This document shows positions 16,470 to 25,925 of a DNA stretch of 64,000 nucleotides, one piece after another (the stretch's first letter is position 1; every line of letters starts with the position of its first letter). Source of the DNA: an uncultured Brevibacillus sp. (GTDB taxonomy: Bacteria > Bacillota > Bacilli > Brevibacillales > Brevibacillaceae); contig NZ_CANMZW010000026.1 in the NCBI RefSeq assembly GCF_947502445.1, positions 1-64,000 of the forward strand. The letters are read 5' to 3'. Made by a program: the position numbers and the translations under genes. A model generated the notes under the pieces. The model made no database searches. It was not told the DNA's origin and saw nothing but the letters and a program-made list of their open reading frames with translations.

Positions 16470-17472
16470 GGCTTACTACCTCGCTGTCTGTCGAATAAAT
16501 ATTGCGTACAATATCCTCCGTGCTCGTTTCCAGAATTTTTACATCGCTGACCTCAAACGTAGACATGACTGTGGATAAAACAAACGGCAGCATTTCCTGA
16601 CTACGCGCCACTTTTACACGAAGCGCATATTCGTTGACCTGCTCGATTTCACAGGGCATATCCCCCAAAGCATGGCGCAGATCGTCTGCAGACGTGCGCT
16701 TTTTCATCTGGAACGACACCTCAGTGCCATTACCCCATTTTTCCTTCAGGTCATTTAAGAGTCCGTCAAAAATCAGCTTTCCTTTGTCCATAACGAGCAC
16801 GCGTTTACACAGAGCCTCAATATCTGAAACGTCATGGGTAGTGAGCAAAATCGTCATGTTTTCCGTCTCGTTCAAATTACGCAGAAACTCACGAATCTTT
16901 TGCTTTACCAAAACGTCCAGCCCGACTGTCGGCTCATCCAGGAACAACAAACGCGGCTTGTGAATCAGAGAGGCGGCTACCTCACACCGCATCCTTTGGC
17001 CCAAGCTCAGCTTACGAACTGGCTGACTGACAAAGGGGGTAATTTCCAGCTCCTCGATCAAACGATTTAGCCACTTTTCTCCCTCTGCCTCATCGACCTT
17101 GTAGACGCTTTTTAACAGACGGAACGACTCTAGTGGAGATAAATCCCACCAAAGCTGAGAACGCTGTCCAAAAACGACCCCAATCGAGCGCACGTATTCC
17201 TCACGCTGCTTGAAGGGAACATAGCCATTAATCATGATATCGCCATCGCTGGGTGTCAGAATCCCCGTCAGCATTTTAATCGTCGTCGATTTACCGGCGC
17301 CGTTTTCCCCAATCAGCGCAAACATCTCGCCTTCCTCTACCGTGAAGGAAAGATCGTCCACCGCTTTTACTGTTTTGTATTCACGGCTGAACAAATCACG
17401 AAAAGCACCACCAAGTCCTGATCTGGCCTGATGGATGCGAAACTCCTTTTGTAAATGATTAACTTGAATCAT
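16462..17472 (-). CDS. ABC transporter ATP-binding subunit (COG4586-like)
   Basis: 336 residues. Walker A GENGAGKST, Q-loop region VVFGQRSQLWWDL, signature LSLGQRMRCE (a variant of LSGGQ), Walker B LLFLDEPTVGLD and the switch histidine TTHD are all present. The C-terminal 90 residues are an accessory domain. It energises export by the two permeases encoded directly downstream. ATG 17472 follows AAAGGA; an upstream in-frame ATG at 17541 adds 23 residues unlike the family. Confidence 0.9.
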   Translation of the reverse strand: MIQVNHLQKEFRIHQARSGLGGAFRDLFSREYKTVKAVDDLSFTVEEGEMFALIGENGAGKSTTIKMLTGILTPSDGDIMINGYVPFKQREEYVRSIGVVFGQRSQLWWDLSPLESFRLLKSVYKVDEAEGEKWLNRLIEELEITPFVSQPVRKLSLGQRMRCEVAASLIHKPRLLFLDEPTVGLDVLVKQKIREFLRNLNETENMTILLTTHDVSDIEALCKRVLVMDKGKLIFDGLLNDLKEKWGNGTEVSFQMKKRTSADDLRHALGDMPCEIEQVNEYALRVKVARSQEMLPFVLSTVMSTFEVSDVKILETSTEDIVRNIYSTDSEVVSHA

Positions 17473-17562
17473 GGAAAACCGTCCTTTTTTACTCGGTTGC
17501 ACAACATCTGTTAGTGTATATGAGCGATTCGATTTGTGCAAAAGGCAAACTGCACAAATCTG

Positions 17563-18405
17563 CTATTCCAGATACAGGACAATACCCGTCTTGTCATCCG
17601 ACTTTTTAAAGCGAACGTAGCTGGTGCATTCGGGATCGCTGTTTTCCAGGGCCAATAGGTCGTCCGTATATCGCTGCAGTCCTTTATGAACGATTGGCAA
17701 GACAGTCTGTTCCCAATTCGGCTCGCCCCCTCCATAAGGGCGCGGCATGAACAGTCCATCTGTCAAAAGCACCAACGCCTTAACAGCAATCCGATTCACG
17801 CGTCCGTATTCGATGAAGTCCCGAGCAGAAGCATCCCCATTCAATACACCGTAGCCGCCTGGTGTGTTTGCCTGGTATCGATTTTGAATTAGTACGTCCC
17901 TGCATCGTTCCAGCAGCTCGGCGCGGGTTCCTACACCCTGGGCTATTCCTTCCTCCCATTTGGCAAAAGCTTTGCTTTCCAAATGATTGACCTGCAGATG
18001 CGTCAAGGGGCGTACTGTATCGTCTGCATAAACAACAAAAATCATGCAATCCCCTGTTTGTGCGTATTCAATATGCGCCTCTCCTACTCGAACCACTGCA
18101 CACGCCGCACCCCAGAGTGCTTCCTTTTGCGTCACATCAATCTGACTTTTGCCCATACAGTCACGCAGCGCATCGTTCGCCATATTCAATGAATCATGCA
18201 GAGCCACTTCCTCTGATAAAGCCTCCAGCTGGCGCTTTACGAGCTCAGCGGCAATAGCTCCCCCCGTTTGCCCCGCTTCATTTTCATAAGGAACGAGAGC
18301 AGAAACACCGTCTACCACTGCAAATACATGCTTGGCCTGTGAAATAACATAAGCATCCTCGTTGCTTTTGCCGCTACCCTTGATCGAAATACACTCGACT
18401 TTCAT
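17563..18405 (-). CDS. PP2C-family protein phosphatase-like protein
   Basis: 280 residues. PP2C landmarks are SNEDAYV near the N-terminus, VVDGVS (metal-binding Asp-Gly), QTGDC and a C-terminal KSDDKTGIVLYLE. It is expected to remove phosphate from Ser/Thr residues with Mg or Mn; the target is unknown. No membrane segment or RsbU/SpoIIE-type sensor domain is visible. ATG 18405 lies nine bases after AAAGGCGG. It stands alone, divergent from gsaB. Confidence 0.78.
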   Translation of the reverse strand: MKVECISIKGSGKSNEDAYVISQAKHVFAVVDGVSALVPYENEAGQTGGAIAAELVKRQLEALSEEVALHDSLNMANDALRDCMGKSQIDVTQKEALWGAACAVVRVGEAHIEYAQTGDCMIFVVYADDTVRPLTHLQVNHLESKAFAKWEEGIAQGVGTRAELLERCRDVLIQNRYQANTPGGYGVLNGDASARDFIEYGRVNRIAVKALVLLTDGLFMPRPYGGGEPNWEQTVLPIVHKGLQRYTDDLLALENSDPECTSYVRFKKSDDKTGIVLYLE

Positions 18406-18559
18406 AGTGGACAACCGCCTTTGTCTATGTGTTGTGATTTGCCCAAAAATTGTATCATTTTTCCTTTTTCACATCCAGAGCTGTTGGTCCATACCCACCT
18501 ACTCATTCGCTGTGGTAAGATAATGAAGGACTTTTGGGACAAGAAAAGAGGGATTAAGC

Positions 18560-19852
18560 ATGAAACGTGAACGATCCGCAGAGCTGCACAACCAAGCTTT
18601 GGATGTGATTCTTGGTGGCGTAAACAGCCCATCGAGATCTTTCAAGGCCGTAGGCGGAGGGGCCCCAGTCACAATGGAACGTGCTGAGGGAGCATACTTC
18701 TGGGACGTGGACGGAAATCAATATATTGACTATCTGGCAGCGTACGGGCCGATCATCACTGGTCACGCTCATCCGCACGTAACCAAAGCAATTTGCGAGG
18801 CAGCTTCAAATGGCACGTTGTACGGCACGCCTACTCCATGGGAAGTTACCTTCGCTGGCATGATTCGCGAAGCTATTCCTTCTATGGAACGCATCCGCTT
18901 TAACAACTCCGGAACGGAATCTGTCATGACCTGCATCCGTGTAGCTCGTGCTTACACTGGCCGTGTAAAAATTATCAAATTCGCTGGCTGCTACCACGGT
19001 CACTCTGATCTGGTGCTGGTGGCTGCAGGCTCTGGGCCTTCCACTTTGGGCATTCCAGACAGCGCGGGCATCCCGCAAAGCATCGCGAGCGAAGTAATTA
19101 CTGTACCGTTTAACGACAAGGCAGCATTCGCTGAGGCGCTTGAAAAATGGGGCAGCGAAACTGCATGCGTGCTGGTAGAACCGATTGTCGGCAACTTTGG
19201 AATCGTGACACCTGAGCCTGGCTTCCTGGAGGAAGTGAACAGACTGACGCATGAAGCAGGTGCCCTCGTCGTATACGATGAAGTCATCACAGCTTTCCGT
19301 TTCTGCTACGGCGGCGCACAAAACCTGCTCGGAGTAGAGCCGGACTTGACTGCACTTGGTAAAATTATCGGTGGCGGTCTGCCGATCGGTGCTTACGGTG
19401 GACGTCGTGAAATTATGGAGCAGGTAGCCCCGCTCGGTCCTGCTTATCAAGCCGGAACAATGGCGGGCAACCCTGCCTCCATCCGCGCTGGAATCGCATG
19501 CCTGGAAGTATTGAAGCAGCCTGGTGTCTATGATGAATTCGAACGACTGGGTGCCATCCTGGAAAATGGCATTCGTGAAGCGGCTGATAAGCATGGCGTA
19601 ACGATCCAGCTCAATCGTGTCAAAGGCGCGATGGCTGTATACTTCACAGACGAGCCTGTCCATGACTATGATGCTGCACAAAAGGCCGATGGCGAGCTTT
19701 TCGCCCGTTTCTTCCGTCTCATGCTCGATGAGGGAATTTGCCTCGCTCCGTCCAAATACGAGGCGTGGTTTATCACGACCGCCCATACCGAGGAAGACAT
19801 TCAAAAGACGATCGCTGCGGTAGAGCGTTCTTTTGCAAAATTACAGGCGTAA
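18560..19852 (+). CDS. gsaB: Glutamate-1-semialdehyde 2,1-aminomutase
   Basis: 430 residues. A class III aminotransferase fold with the PLP lysine K268 in TALGKIIGGGLPIG, NSGTESVMTCIRVAR for cofactor binding, and the gating-loop segment GSGPSTLGIPDSAG that marks the aminomutase. It makes 5-aminolevulinate in the C5 haem pathway. Its place near bcp and perR equals gsaB of B. subtilis, a second copy beside hemL. ATG 18560 follows AAGAGGGAT. No Per box was seen in the 150 bases upstream. Confidence 0.93.
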   Translation: MKRERSAELHNQALDVILGGVNSPSRSFKAVGGGAPVTMERAEGAYFWDVDGNQYIDYLAAYGPIITGHAHPHVTKAICEAASNGTLYGTPTPWEVTFAGMIREAIPSMERIRFNNSGTESVMTCIRVARAYTGRVKIIKFAGCYHGHSDLVLVAAGSGPSTLGIPDSAGIPQSIASEVITVPFNDKAAFAEALEKWGSETACVLVEPIVGNFGIVTPEPGFLEEVNRLTHEAGALVVYDEVITAFRFCYGGAQNLLGVEPDLTALGKIIGGGLPIGAYGGRREIMEQVAPLGPAYQAGTMAGNPASIRAGIACLEVLKQPGVYDEFERLGAILENGIREAADKHGVTIQLNRVKGAMAVYFTDEPVHDYDAAQKADGELFARFFRLMLDEGICLAPSKYEAWFITTAHTEEDIQKTIAAVERSFAKLQA

Positions 19853-19898
19853 ATGATTAAACTCAGCGATGTGAGCCTGTAAGCGACATCAGAGCTGT

Positions 19899-19946
19899 GC
19901 CCATGACTGGCAACCAACCATTGCCACCGTCATGGGCTTCTTTTTT
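19899..19946 (+). terminator. gsaB terminator
   Basis: Arms GCCCATGAC and GTCATGGGC enclose a second TGGCAA/TTGCCA stem, followed by six T. Confidence 0.88.
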
Positions 19947-20004
19947 CGGTCATACTAACGGATGTCACGTCTGAATTCCGTATTCATCTAAGGAGGAGTT
20001 CCTG

Positions 20005-20145
20005 ATGTCAAAAGGCGAAAAGAGCTATCCGCAAGCTCCTGAAAAAACACTGGATTCCAAGATGAGCAGCAAAATGCTCGAAGTAACCGGATTCCAAACG
20101 CCTCGAAAAACGGAGCATCATAAAACACAAAATCACGATCGTTAG
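20005..20145 (+). CDS. Small hydrophilic protein, unknown function
   Basis: 46 residues, very Lys/Glu/His-rich (SKGEKSYPQAPEK, KTEHHKTQNHDR), with no hydrophobic helix. A strong AAGGAGG starts 14 bases before the ATG, and a terminator follows the stop by 14 bases, so this is a real monocistronic gene. The composition is like that of small spore proteins of Bacillota, but no family motif was recognised. Confidence 0.7.
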   Translation: MSKGEKSYPQAPEKTLDSKMSSKMLEVTGFQTPRKTEHHKTQNHDR

Positions 20146-20158
20146 ACACCTGAAACAG

Positions 20159-20198
20159 GCACATTCCACCAATTACCAAGGGAATGTGTCTATTTTTT
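20159..20198 (+). terminator. Terminator of the small-protein gene
   Basis: Arms GCACATTCC and GGAATGTGT followed by CTATTTTTTG. Confidence 0.82.
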
Positions 20199-20246
20199 GT
20201 CGTTGATATACTGGCTTTCTGATTGATAAAAAAACTTTTCTTAAAG

Positions 20247-20260
20247 GTAAAACGCTTACA
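20247..20260 (+). promoter_or_regulatory. cre-like site upstream of the glutamate synthase promoter
   Basis: GTAAAACGCTTACA matches the catabolite-responsive element TGWAANCGNTNWCA at all specified positions except the first two. It lies 26 bases upstream of the -35. CcpA binding is a guess. Confidence 0.3.
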
Positions 20261-20285
20261 TTACGATTTACCCCTTTTCGCTTTA

Positions 20286-20314
20286 TTGCACTGAGCGGAT
20301 GTTCATGCTATTCT
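20286..20314 (+). promoter_or_regulatory. Glutamate synthase promoter
   Basis: -35 TTGCAC (20286-20291), 17-base spacer, extended -10 TGCTATTCT (hexamer 20309-20314). Confidence 0.65.
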
Positions 20315-20390
20315 TAACACCACAATATTTTTAGAAGTTTCAGAATTGTTTACAGGAGGTGGATGGTCAGTCACAACTGACCGAGAAATC

Positions 20391-23300
20391 ATGCTAAACA
20401 GAGACCAGAAAGAAACCATTGAACAATTCCACGATTATCATCGCATCGAGCATGACAGCTGCGGAATCATCTGTATCATCGAAAAACAGGGCATCCCTAC
20501 GCGAAAAAATGTAGACGAGACCATTCGCTCCTTGATTCAAATGGAGCACCGCTCCGGCTTTATCGACGGCGAAGGCGATGGCTGTGGAATTTTGACGGAT
20601 ATTCCCCGCACACTATGGTCGAAATATTTGCATCAGGCGGGGCTGAATGGGGATTTTGCGCATGATCCTCGCTTTTCCATCGCTCATATCTTTGTTCCAC
20701 GCAATGGACATGATGCACAGCTTGTTCAAAACGAAATTCGCACCTTGTTTACAAGCAATCAGCTTGCTATTTTGCTTGAACGTGAAAATGCGGTTAACTC
20801 GGACGTGCTCGGGAAAAACGGAAGGAGAGATGAGCCAATATTCTGGCAAATAGCTATCTCTGCCCCAGAAGCTTTGTCCGAAGCTGAATACAGCAAGCAG
20901 CTTTTTGAAGTTCATACTGCCATTGAGTCTGCCCACAATGTGCATGTCGCTTCCCTTAGCCCCGTAAGCAGCGCCTACAAGGTCATGGGAGCCGCCAACA
21001 TTTTGCCAACGTACTTTGGAGATCTGGCAGATGAACTGTTTCAATCCTCCGTTACTGTCGGTCATAATCGCTATTCCACCAATACGTTGTCCAACTTTTT
21101 CCGGGTCCAGCCCTTTTCGCTACTTGGACATAATGGAGAAATCAATACGATCAGCAAACTGGAAGAGGAAGCCCAGATGCTTGGGGTTCCACTCGTCGAT
21201 GGCGGCAGTGACTCGCAAAATGTAAATCGGACCATCGAGACGTTTATTCATCGATATGGGCTCAGCCTTTTTGAAGCGATGGAAGTCGTCTTTCCTCCGA
21301 TTCACCACGAAATGAAGCTGCTCCCCGCTCATCTCCAGGATCTCTATGTTTATCTGCGCCAGGCATGGGGGCATTTTGCCCAAGGTCCTGCCGGCATCGT
21401 TTCCCGCTATTCCAACGAATGCGTATTTAGCGTAGATGCCCTCGGTCTGCGTCCGCTCTGGATGGTAGAAGGTCCTACCTCCCTGTACTTCTCGTCAGAA
21501 CAGGGTGTGATCCCAGTGCATCAAATGGCAAATGAGCCAAAATCGCTTGCTCCTGGTGAAAAGGTCGGTGTCGTCCTCAATCCTGGTAAACAGGTGGAGG
21601 TTCTCTCGCATCATCAGCTTCAGCAAATCATTTATGAGCGCTTTTCGCAAAAAATCGAAAGCGCAGGAGCACGCCAACATTTGCACTACCTGTATGACTC
21701 GGAGGTTCTTGCTACAGAACCAGAAATCGCCGCTCCGACCTCTTCCATTTACAGTGCATATGGCTGGGATCGCGAGCAGGTGCAGCTGATTGAGCAGATG
21801 GCCACAAACGGTGTGGAACCAATCCGATCACTTGGTCACGACGGTCCGCTGGGGGTTCTCTCCAAGGAACGTCAAAACCTTGCTGATTTTGTCAAGGAAA
21901 GTGTAGCGGTTGTGACCAACCCTGCCATTGACCGCGACCGTGAGATGGAGCATTTCTCCACTCGTGTCGTCATTGGCGCGCGTGTTCCTCTCTCTTCCAA
22001 AGCGGGATCGTACCAACGGATCGAGCTGCCTTCGCCGCTGCTCGTAGAAGGGCAAGCCTTGCAAAAAGCGGCTGCCGATCAACAAACCTTTTCTCTGGAG
22101 CAGGTTATCCATCACTTTAACAACCATCCTGCCAGTATTGCAGTTCTATCCACCCATTTCACCGCTGAGGATGGCTATGCAAAAGGACTGAAGCAGCTTA
22201 CCCAGACTGCGATTCAAGCTGTCAAAAACGGTGCGGCTCTGCTCATTCTCGACGATACAGACGCGCATCAGCAAGAAAAGTACTGGATAGACCCGCTGCT
22301 CGTCATCGCATCTGTCGATCAGGCTCTCAAGGCTTCCTTTGACCAAGAAGGCATCAGCCTGCGTCGCAAAGCCAGTCTGATTCTGCGATCCGGGGCGATC
22401 CGCTCGTTGCATGATCTGGCGCTGTCCATTGGTTCTGGCGCTGATGCTGTCTCACCTTACCTGATGTTTGCAACGGCTGCTGCCAAAAATGGCGCTGTTT
22501 CTGCAAGCAACTTGTACAGTGCGCTGAACAAAGGATTGGAAAAGGTCATTTCCACCATCGGTATTCATGAGCTGCGCGGCTACGGGCGTCTCTTTTCTTC
22601 CATCGGTCTGCGTCAGGATGTAGCAGAAGCGCTTGGCATCGTCAACTTCTGCGGGTCCGAGCAGGCAGGTGTCTCGTTTGCTGACCTGCAAGAGGACAGC
22701 ATCCGCCGTCATCACGACTTTTCTAGTGAAACAGCGCGCGAATCGAAAACCTTCCATATCTTCCCGCGTCTATGGAAGCTGATCGGACAAATGGCTGCTG
22801 GCGATATTCCTTACTCTGACTATGCCCTCAAGCTGGATGAAAACGAGCGGGACAATCCTATTGCGATTCGTCACGTTGCTGACTTTGACTTTGAGCAGGC
22901 GAGGCAGCAGGTCGCTCCTGAGCAGGTCGATATCAGCGTTGGTGAGCATTCCTTGCCGTTCCTGATTTCGTCTATGTCTTTTGGCTCGCAAAACGAAACG
23001 GCCTTCCGCGCTTATCCAGAAGCAGCCGATCAGCTGGGTATGATCTGTATGAACGGCGAAGGCGGCGAGATCAAGGATATGCTAGGTCGCTATCGGCATA
23101 CTCGTGGCATCCAGGTCGCATCTGGACGCTTTGGTATCAATGTAGAACTGGCAAACGCCGCCTATCTATTAGAAATTAAAATCGGTCAAGGCGCAAAACC
23201 AGGTGAAGGCGGTCATTTGCCAGGCTCCAAGGTAACTGCGAAAATCGCTGCTGCTCGTAACGCGACCATCGGCTCGGATTTGATCTCGCCCTCCAACAAC

Positions 23301-24923
23301 CACGACATTTACTCGATCGAGGATTTGGCACAGATGATCACCGAGCTGAAAACAGCGAATGACAAGGCAAAAATTTGTGTCAAAGTGCCGATCGTGCCAA
23401 ACATCGGAACGATTGCTGTCGGTGTAGCCAAGGCAGGTGCTGATTATATCACCCTCTCCGGCTTCGATGGCGGAACAGGTGCTGCCCGTGTCCATGCGCT
23501 TCAGCACGTAGGCTTGCCAGCAGAGATCGGGGTCAAAGCAGCTCACAATGCACTCCTCGAAGCTGGACTGCGCGATCAGGTGGAGCTGTGGGCGGATGGC
23601 GGCGTAAAAAGTGCCGCGGACGTCGTCAAGCTGATGCTGCTTGGTGCCAACCGGATCGGCTTTGCAACTCTCGCCATGATCGCCGTAGGTTGTACGACTT
23701 GCCGTGGCTGCCATTTGGATACATGCCACGTCGGCATCGCTACGCAAATCGACAATATAGAGGAAGCTCATGAAAAAGGACTGCGCCGCTTCGTACCGCG
23801 TCAGGCAGATCTTGCAGTATCCGGGCTGAAAACGTTCTTTACTTTGTTTGGCGAGGAAGTACGACGCATTACCGCTGCTCTCGGCTTTACCCGTACCCAA
23901 GACCTCGTCGGACGCTCTGATCTATTGGTACAGAAGCGTCTGCTGGAGAAAATTGATTTGACTGCACTGCTGACGGTACACCCGCTCTATAAGGCTGCAG
24001 GGATTGCCCAGACGGAAGAAACCGAGGAGCGCGTACTCGTAGCAGCAGGTGCTTTGGCGAATGCAGCCGAGAGCCGTTATTTCAATGCGGATCGCCCTAT
24101 TCAGGAGACGTTTACCAGCATTCTCTCGGGAGAGCGTGTCCTGGGCAGTCGCTGGGCAGGAGCTCGGGTAGAAAACCATCTCGATGGCAGCTACACCTCG
24201 TTGCCAGAGGTATCCTTGAACTTTGTCGCAGGTAGTGTGCCAGGCAATGGTTTGGCAGCGTACAACGTCCAGGGCGTCAACATCCGCGTCGAAGGTGGCG
24301 CACAGGATGGTGTCGGCAAAACGAGCTTTGGTGGCCGCGTCTCTGTCCTTAAAGCAAAAGGGCTTGAAGGTGCTTATGTGAATGGCTCTGTCGGAAAAAG
24401 CTTTTGCTATGGGGCGCAAAAAGGGCTGTTCGTAGTTCAAGGAAACGCAGATTCCCGTGCCTGCATCCGCCTCTCCGGTGCCGATGTTGTCTTTGGCGGA
24501 GAGATTACGGAGCCGATTCAGGATGAGCTTGGCGGTATTGGCTCACGCGCGAATCTGAAGGGCTTTGCCTTTGAGTACATGACCAATGGACGCGCGGTTG
24601 TCCTGGGTGATCCAGGTCCTTGGATTTGTGCAGGGATGACAGGCGGTGTCATCTACGTCAGGCAGAGTCCGGAAATGGGCTTTGACCAGGCAGCATTGGA
24701 ACGCCGCATCGCCAAAGGGGCAAAGGTCTTCCTCTACAAGCTGGATCAGCAGGGAGTCAGCGATGTGCAGGAGCTGCTCGGTCACTACAAGGAAGAGCTG
24801 CTTGCCACTGAGCAATACGAAACGGCTGCCCGCGTACAAAAATGGATCGACGAAGCGGATTCCCAATTTATCATGATTTCGCCGAAGAAAGAGCAAGCCG
24901 ATCCGTCTGTGTCTACAGAATGA
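20391..24923 (+). CDS. gltB: Glutamate synthase large subunit (GltB-like)
   Basis: 1510 residues, the full length of a GOGAT large subunit. The N-terminal class II glutaminase domain begins after a short propeptide at C24 (HDSCGI), with HNRYSTNT and GHNGEIN around its active site. The FMN-binding synthase domain (about 800-1180) includes KPGEGGHLPGSKV and SGFDGGTGA. The 3Fe-4S motif C1101-x5-C1107-x4-C1112 is present. A GXGXG beta-helix domain ends the protein. It transfers ammonia from glutamine to 2-oxoglutarate. No gltD is adjacent. The start is uncertain: the only ATG in frame is 20391, but the strong AGGAGGT lies 30 bases upstream, followed by a five-codon frame (ATG 20363, stop 20378). 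Confidence 0.88.
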   Translation: MLNRDQKETIEQFHDYHRIEHDSCGIICIIEKQGIPTRKNVDETIRSLIQMEHRSGFIDGEGDGCGILTDIPRTLWSKYLHQAGLNGDFAHDPRFSIAHIFVPRNGHDAQLVQNEIRTLFTSNQLAILLERENAVNSDVLGKNGRRDEPIFWQIAISAPEALSEAEYSKQLFEVHTAIESAHNVHVASLSPVSSAYKVMGAANILPTYFGDLADELFQSSVTVGHNRYSTNTLSNFFRVQPFSLLGHNGEINTISKLEEEAQMLGVPLVDGGSDSQNVNRTIETFIHRYGLSLFEAMEVVFPPIHHEMKLLPAHLQDLYVYLRQAWGHFAQGPAGIVSRYSNECVFSVDALGLRPLWMVEGPTSLYFSSEQGVIPVHQMANEPKSLAPGEKVGVVLNPGKQVEVLSHHQLQQIIYERFSQKIESAGARQHLHYLYDSEVLATEPEIAAPTSSIYSAYGWDREQVQLIEQMATNGVEPIRSLGHDGPLGVLSKERQNLADFVKESVAVVTNPAIDRDREMEHFSTRVVIGARVPLSSKAGSYQRIELPSPLLVEGQALQKAAADQQTFSLEQVIHHFNNHPASIAVLSTHFTAEDGYAKGLKQLTQTAIQAVKNGAALLILDDTDAHQQEKYWIDPLLVIASVDQALKASFDQEGISLRRKASLILRSGAIRSLHDLALSIGSGADAVSPYLMFATAAAKNGAVSASNLYSALNKGLEKVISTIGIHELRGYGRLFSSIGLRQDVAEALGIVNFCGSEQAGVSFADLQEDSIRRHHDFSSETARESKTFHIFPRLWKLIGQMAAGDIPYSDYALKLDENERDNPIAIRHVADFDFEQARQQVAPEQVDISVGEHSLPFLISSMSFGSQNETAFRAYPEAADQLGMICMNGEGGEIKDMLGRYRHTRGIQVASGRFGINVELANAAYLLEIKIGQGAKPGEGGHLPGSKVTAKIAAARNATIGSDLISPSNNHDIYSIEDLAQMITELKTANDKAKICVKVPIVPNIGTIAVGVAKAGADYITLSGFDGGTGAARVHALQHVGLPAEIGVKAAHNALLEAGLRDQVELWADGGVKSAADVVKLMLLGANRIGFATLAMIAVGCTTCRGCHLDTCHVGIATQIDNIEEAHEKGLRRFVPRQADLAVSGLKTFFTLFGEEVRRITAALGFTRTQDLVGRSDLLVQKRLLEKIDLTALLTVHPLYKAAGIAQTEETEERVLVAAGALANAAESRYFNADRPIQETFTSILSGERVLGSRWAGARVENHLDGSYTSLPEVSLNFVAGSVPGNGLAAYNVQGVNIRVEGGAQDGVGKTSFGGRVSVLKAKGLEGAYVNGSVGKSFCYGAQKGLFVVQGNADSRACIRLSGADVVFGGEITEPIQDELGGIGSRANLKGFAFEYMTNGRAVVLGDPGPWICAGMTGGVIYVRQSPEMGFDQAALERRIAKGAKVFLYKLDQQGVSDVQELLGHYKEELLATEQYETAARVQKWIDEADSQFIMISPKKEQADPSVSTE

Positions 24924-24947
24924 TAGAAAACAGATATAACGTTAGCT

Positions 24948-24980
24948 GCACTCCTCCCTTTTATTGGGGGGAGTGCTTTT
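24948..24980 (+). terminator. Glutamate synthase terminator
   Basis: Arms GCACTCCTCCC and GGGGGGAGTGC followed by TTTT. Confidence 0.88.
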
Positions 24981-25005
24981 GTGTACATATAAACATACGT
25001 TAATA

Positions 25006-25034
25006 TTGTCAATGAAGGTTAGAGATTGTACAAT
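25006..25034 (+). promoter_or_regulatory. Promoter of the YugP-like protease gene
   Basis: -35 TTGTCA (25006-25011), 17-base spacer, -10 TACAAT (25029-25034); the leader is about 100 bases. Confidence 0.65.
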
Positions 25035-25140
25035 AAATAGTGAAACCACCATGATACTTATTCGTATACATGGATATGGGACACACTGAATGAGTATGGC
25101 TTGCACTTTTGTATAGATAAAAAAGAGGAGTGAATGTTCA

Positions 25141-25821
25141 ATGTTATTCCACCCCATGGATATTCTGATTTTCATCGCATTCGGACTGTCGCTCTGGGCG
25201 CAATTTCGGGTTAAAGGGACCTTTAACAAGTTCGCTGATGTCCCTACTTCCTCCGGTCTCACCGGTGCAGAAGCTGCCAGACGTATGCTCGATGCAAACG
25301 GCTTGACTAGCGTTCCGGTAGAGCATATCCCAGGTACTCTGACCGACCACTACGATCCAATGTCGCGTGTGGTGCGCTTGTCTGATCCCGTATATTTCGG
25401 CAACTCTATCGCCTCTTTGTCGGTAGCTTGTCACGAGGTTGGCCACGCGATCCAGCACAAGGTTTCGTACCCGATGCTGGTTGCACGTCACCGCATTTTT
25501 CCCGTTGTGAATCTCGTTTCTGGTGTGGCTCCTTTGCTTTTGATTGGTGGTCTTCTGTTTCAAATGTCGGGTCTTCTGCTGTTCGGGATTATCTTCTTCT
25601 CCGCAGCTGTTGCCTTCCAGTTGATCACACTGCCAGTTGAGTTCAACGCAAGTAGCCGTGCCAAGGAACTGATGGTGAGCATGGGCTTCATCCGCAATAG
25701 CGAAGAAGGTGGCGCGAGTAAGGTTCTCGGTGCCGCTGCCCTGACTTATGTTGCCGCTGCTCTGATCTCTGTTCTGGAGCTGGCGAAGTACATCATGATC
25801 TTCCGCAGCTCTGACGACTAA
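25141..25821 (+). CDS. Membrane zinc metallopeptidase, YugP family
   Basis: 226 residues. The zinc motif HEVGH is at 98-102 and is followed by AIQH. A first membrane helix spans about 7-22, and two more lie near 120-165 and 205-222. This is the layout of the YugP/zn-dependent neutral protease 2 family, of unknown substrate. ATG 25141 has GAGGAG about ten bases upstream. It is monocistronic, with its own promoter and terminator. Confidence 0.85.
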   Translation: MLFHPMDILIFIAFGLSLWAQFRVKGTFNKFADVPTSSGLTGAEAARRMLDANGLTSVPVEHIPGTLTDHYDPMSRVVRLSDPVYFGNSIASLSVACHEVGHAIQHKVSYPMLVARHRIFPVVNLVSGVAPLLLIGGLLFQMSGLLLFGIIFFSAAVAFQLITLPVEFNASSRAKELMVSMGFIRNSEEGGASKVLGAAALTYVAAALISVLELAKYIMIFRSSDD

Positions 25822-25850
25822 TCATTCGGCTCGAACCTTTTGAAACCCAA

Positions 25851-25888
25851 GGTACAGTCTCTCTTCACGGGAGATTGTACCTTTTTTA
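25851..25888 (+). terminator. Terminator of the YugP-like gene
   Basis: Arms GGTACAGTCTC and GAGATTGTACC followed by six T. Confidence 0.88.
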
Positions 25889-25925
25889 CATAGGCTGCGT
25901 TACAATACGAGGGGAGGTTGTTGCG

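Noticed and set aside
18806..19804. 332-codon frame antisense to gsaB
   Set aside because: It is opposite a clearly conserved enzyme, with unlikely composition and no binding site.
23169..23900. 243-codon frame antisense to the glutamate synthase gene
   Set aside because: It lies wholly inside a conserved coding region, has no ribosome binding site and no recognisable protein motif; long antisense frames are common opposite GC-rich genes.
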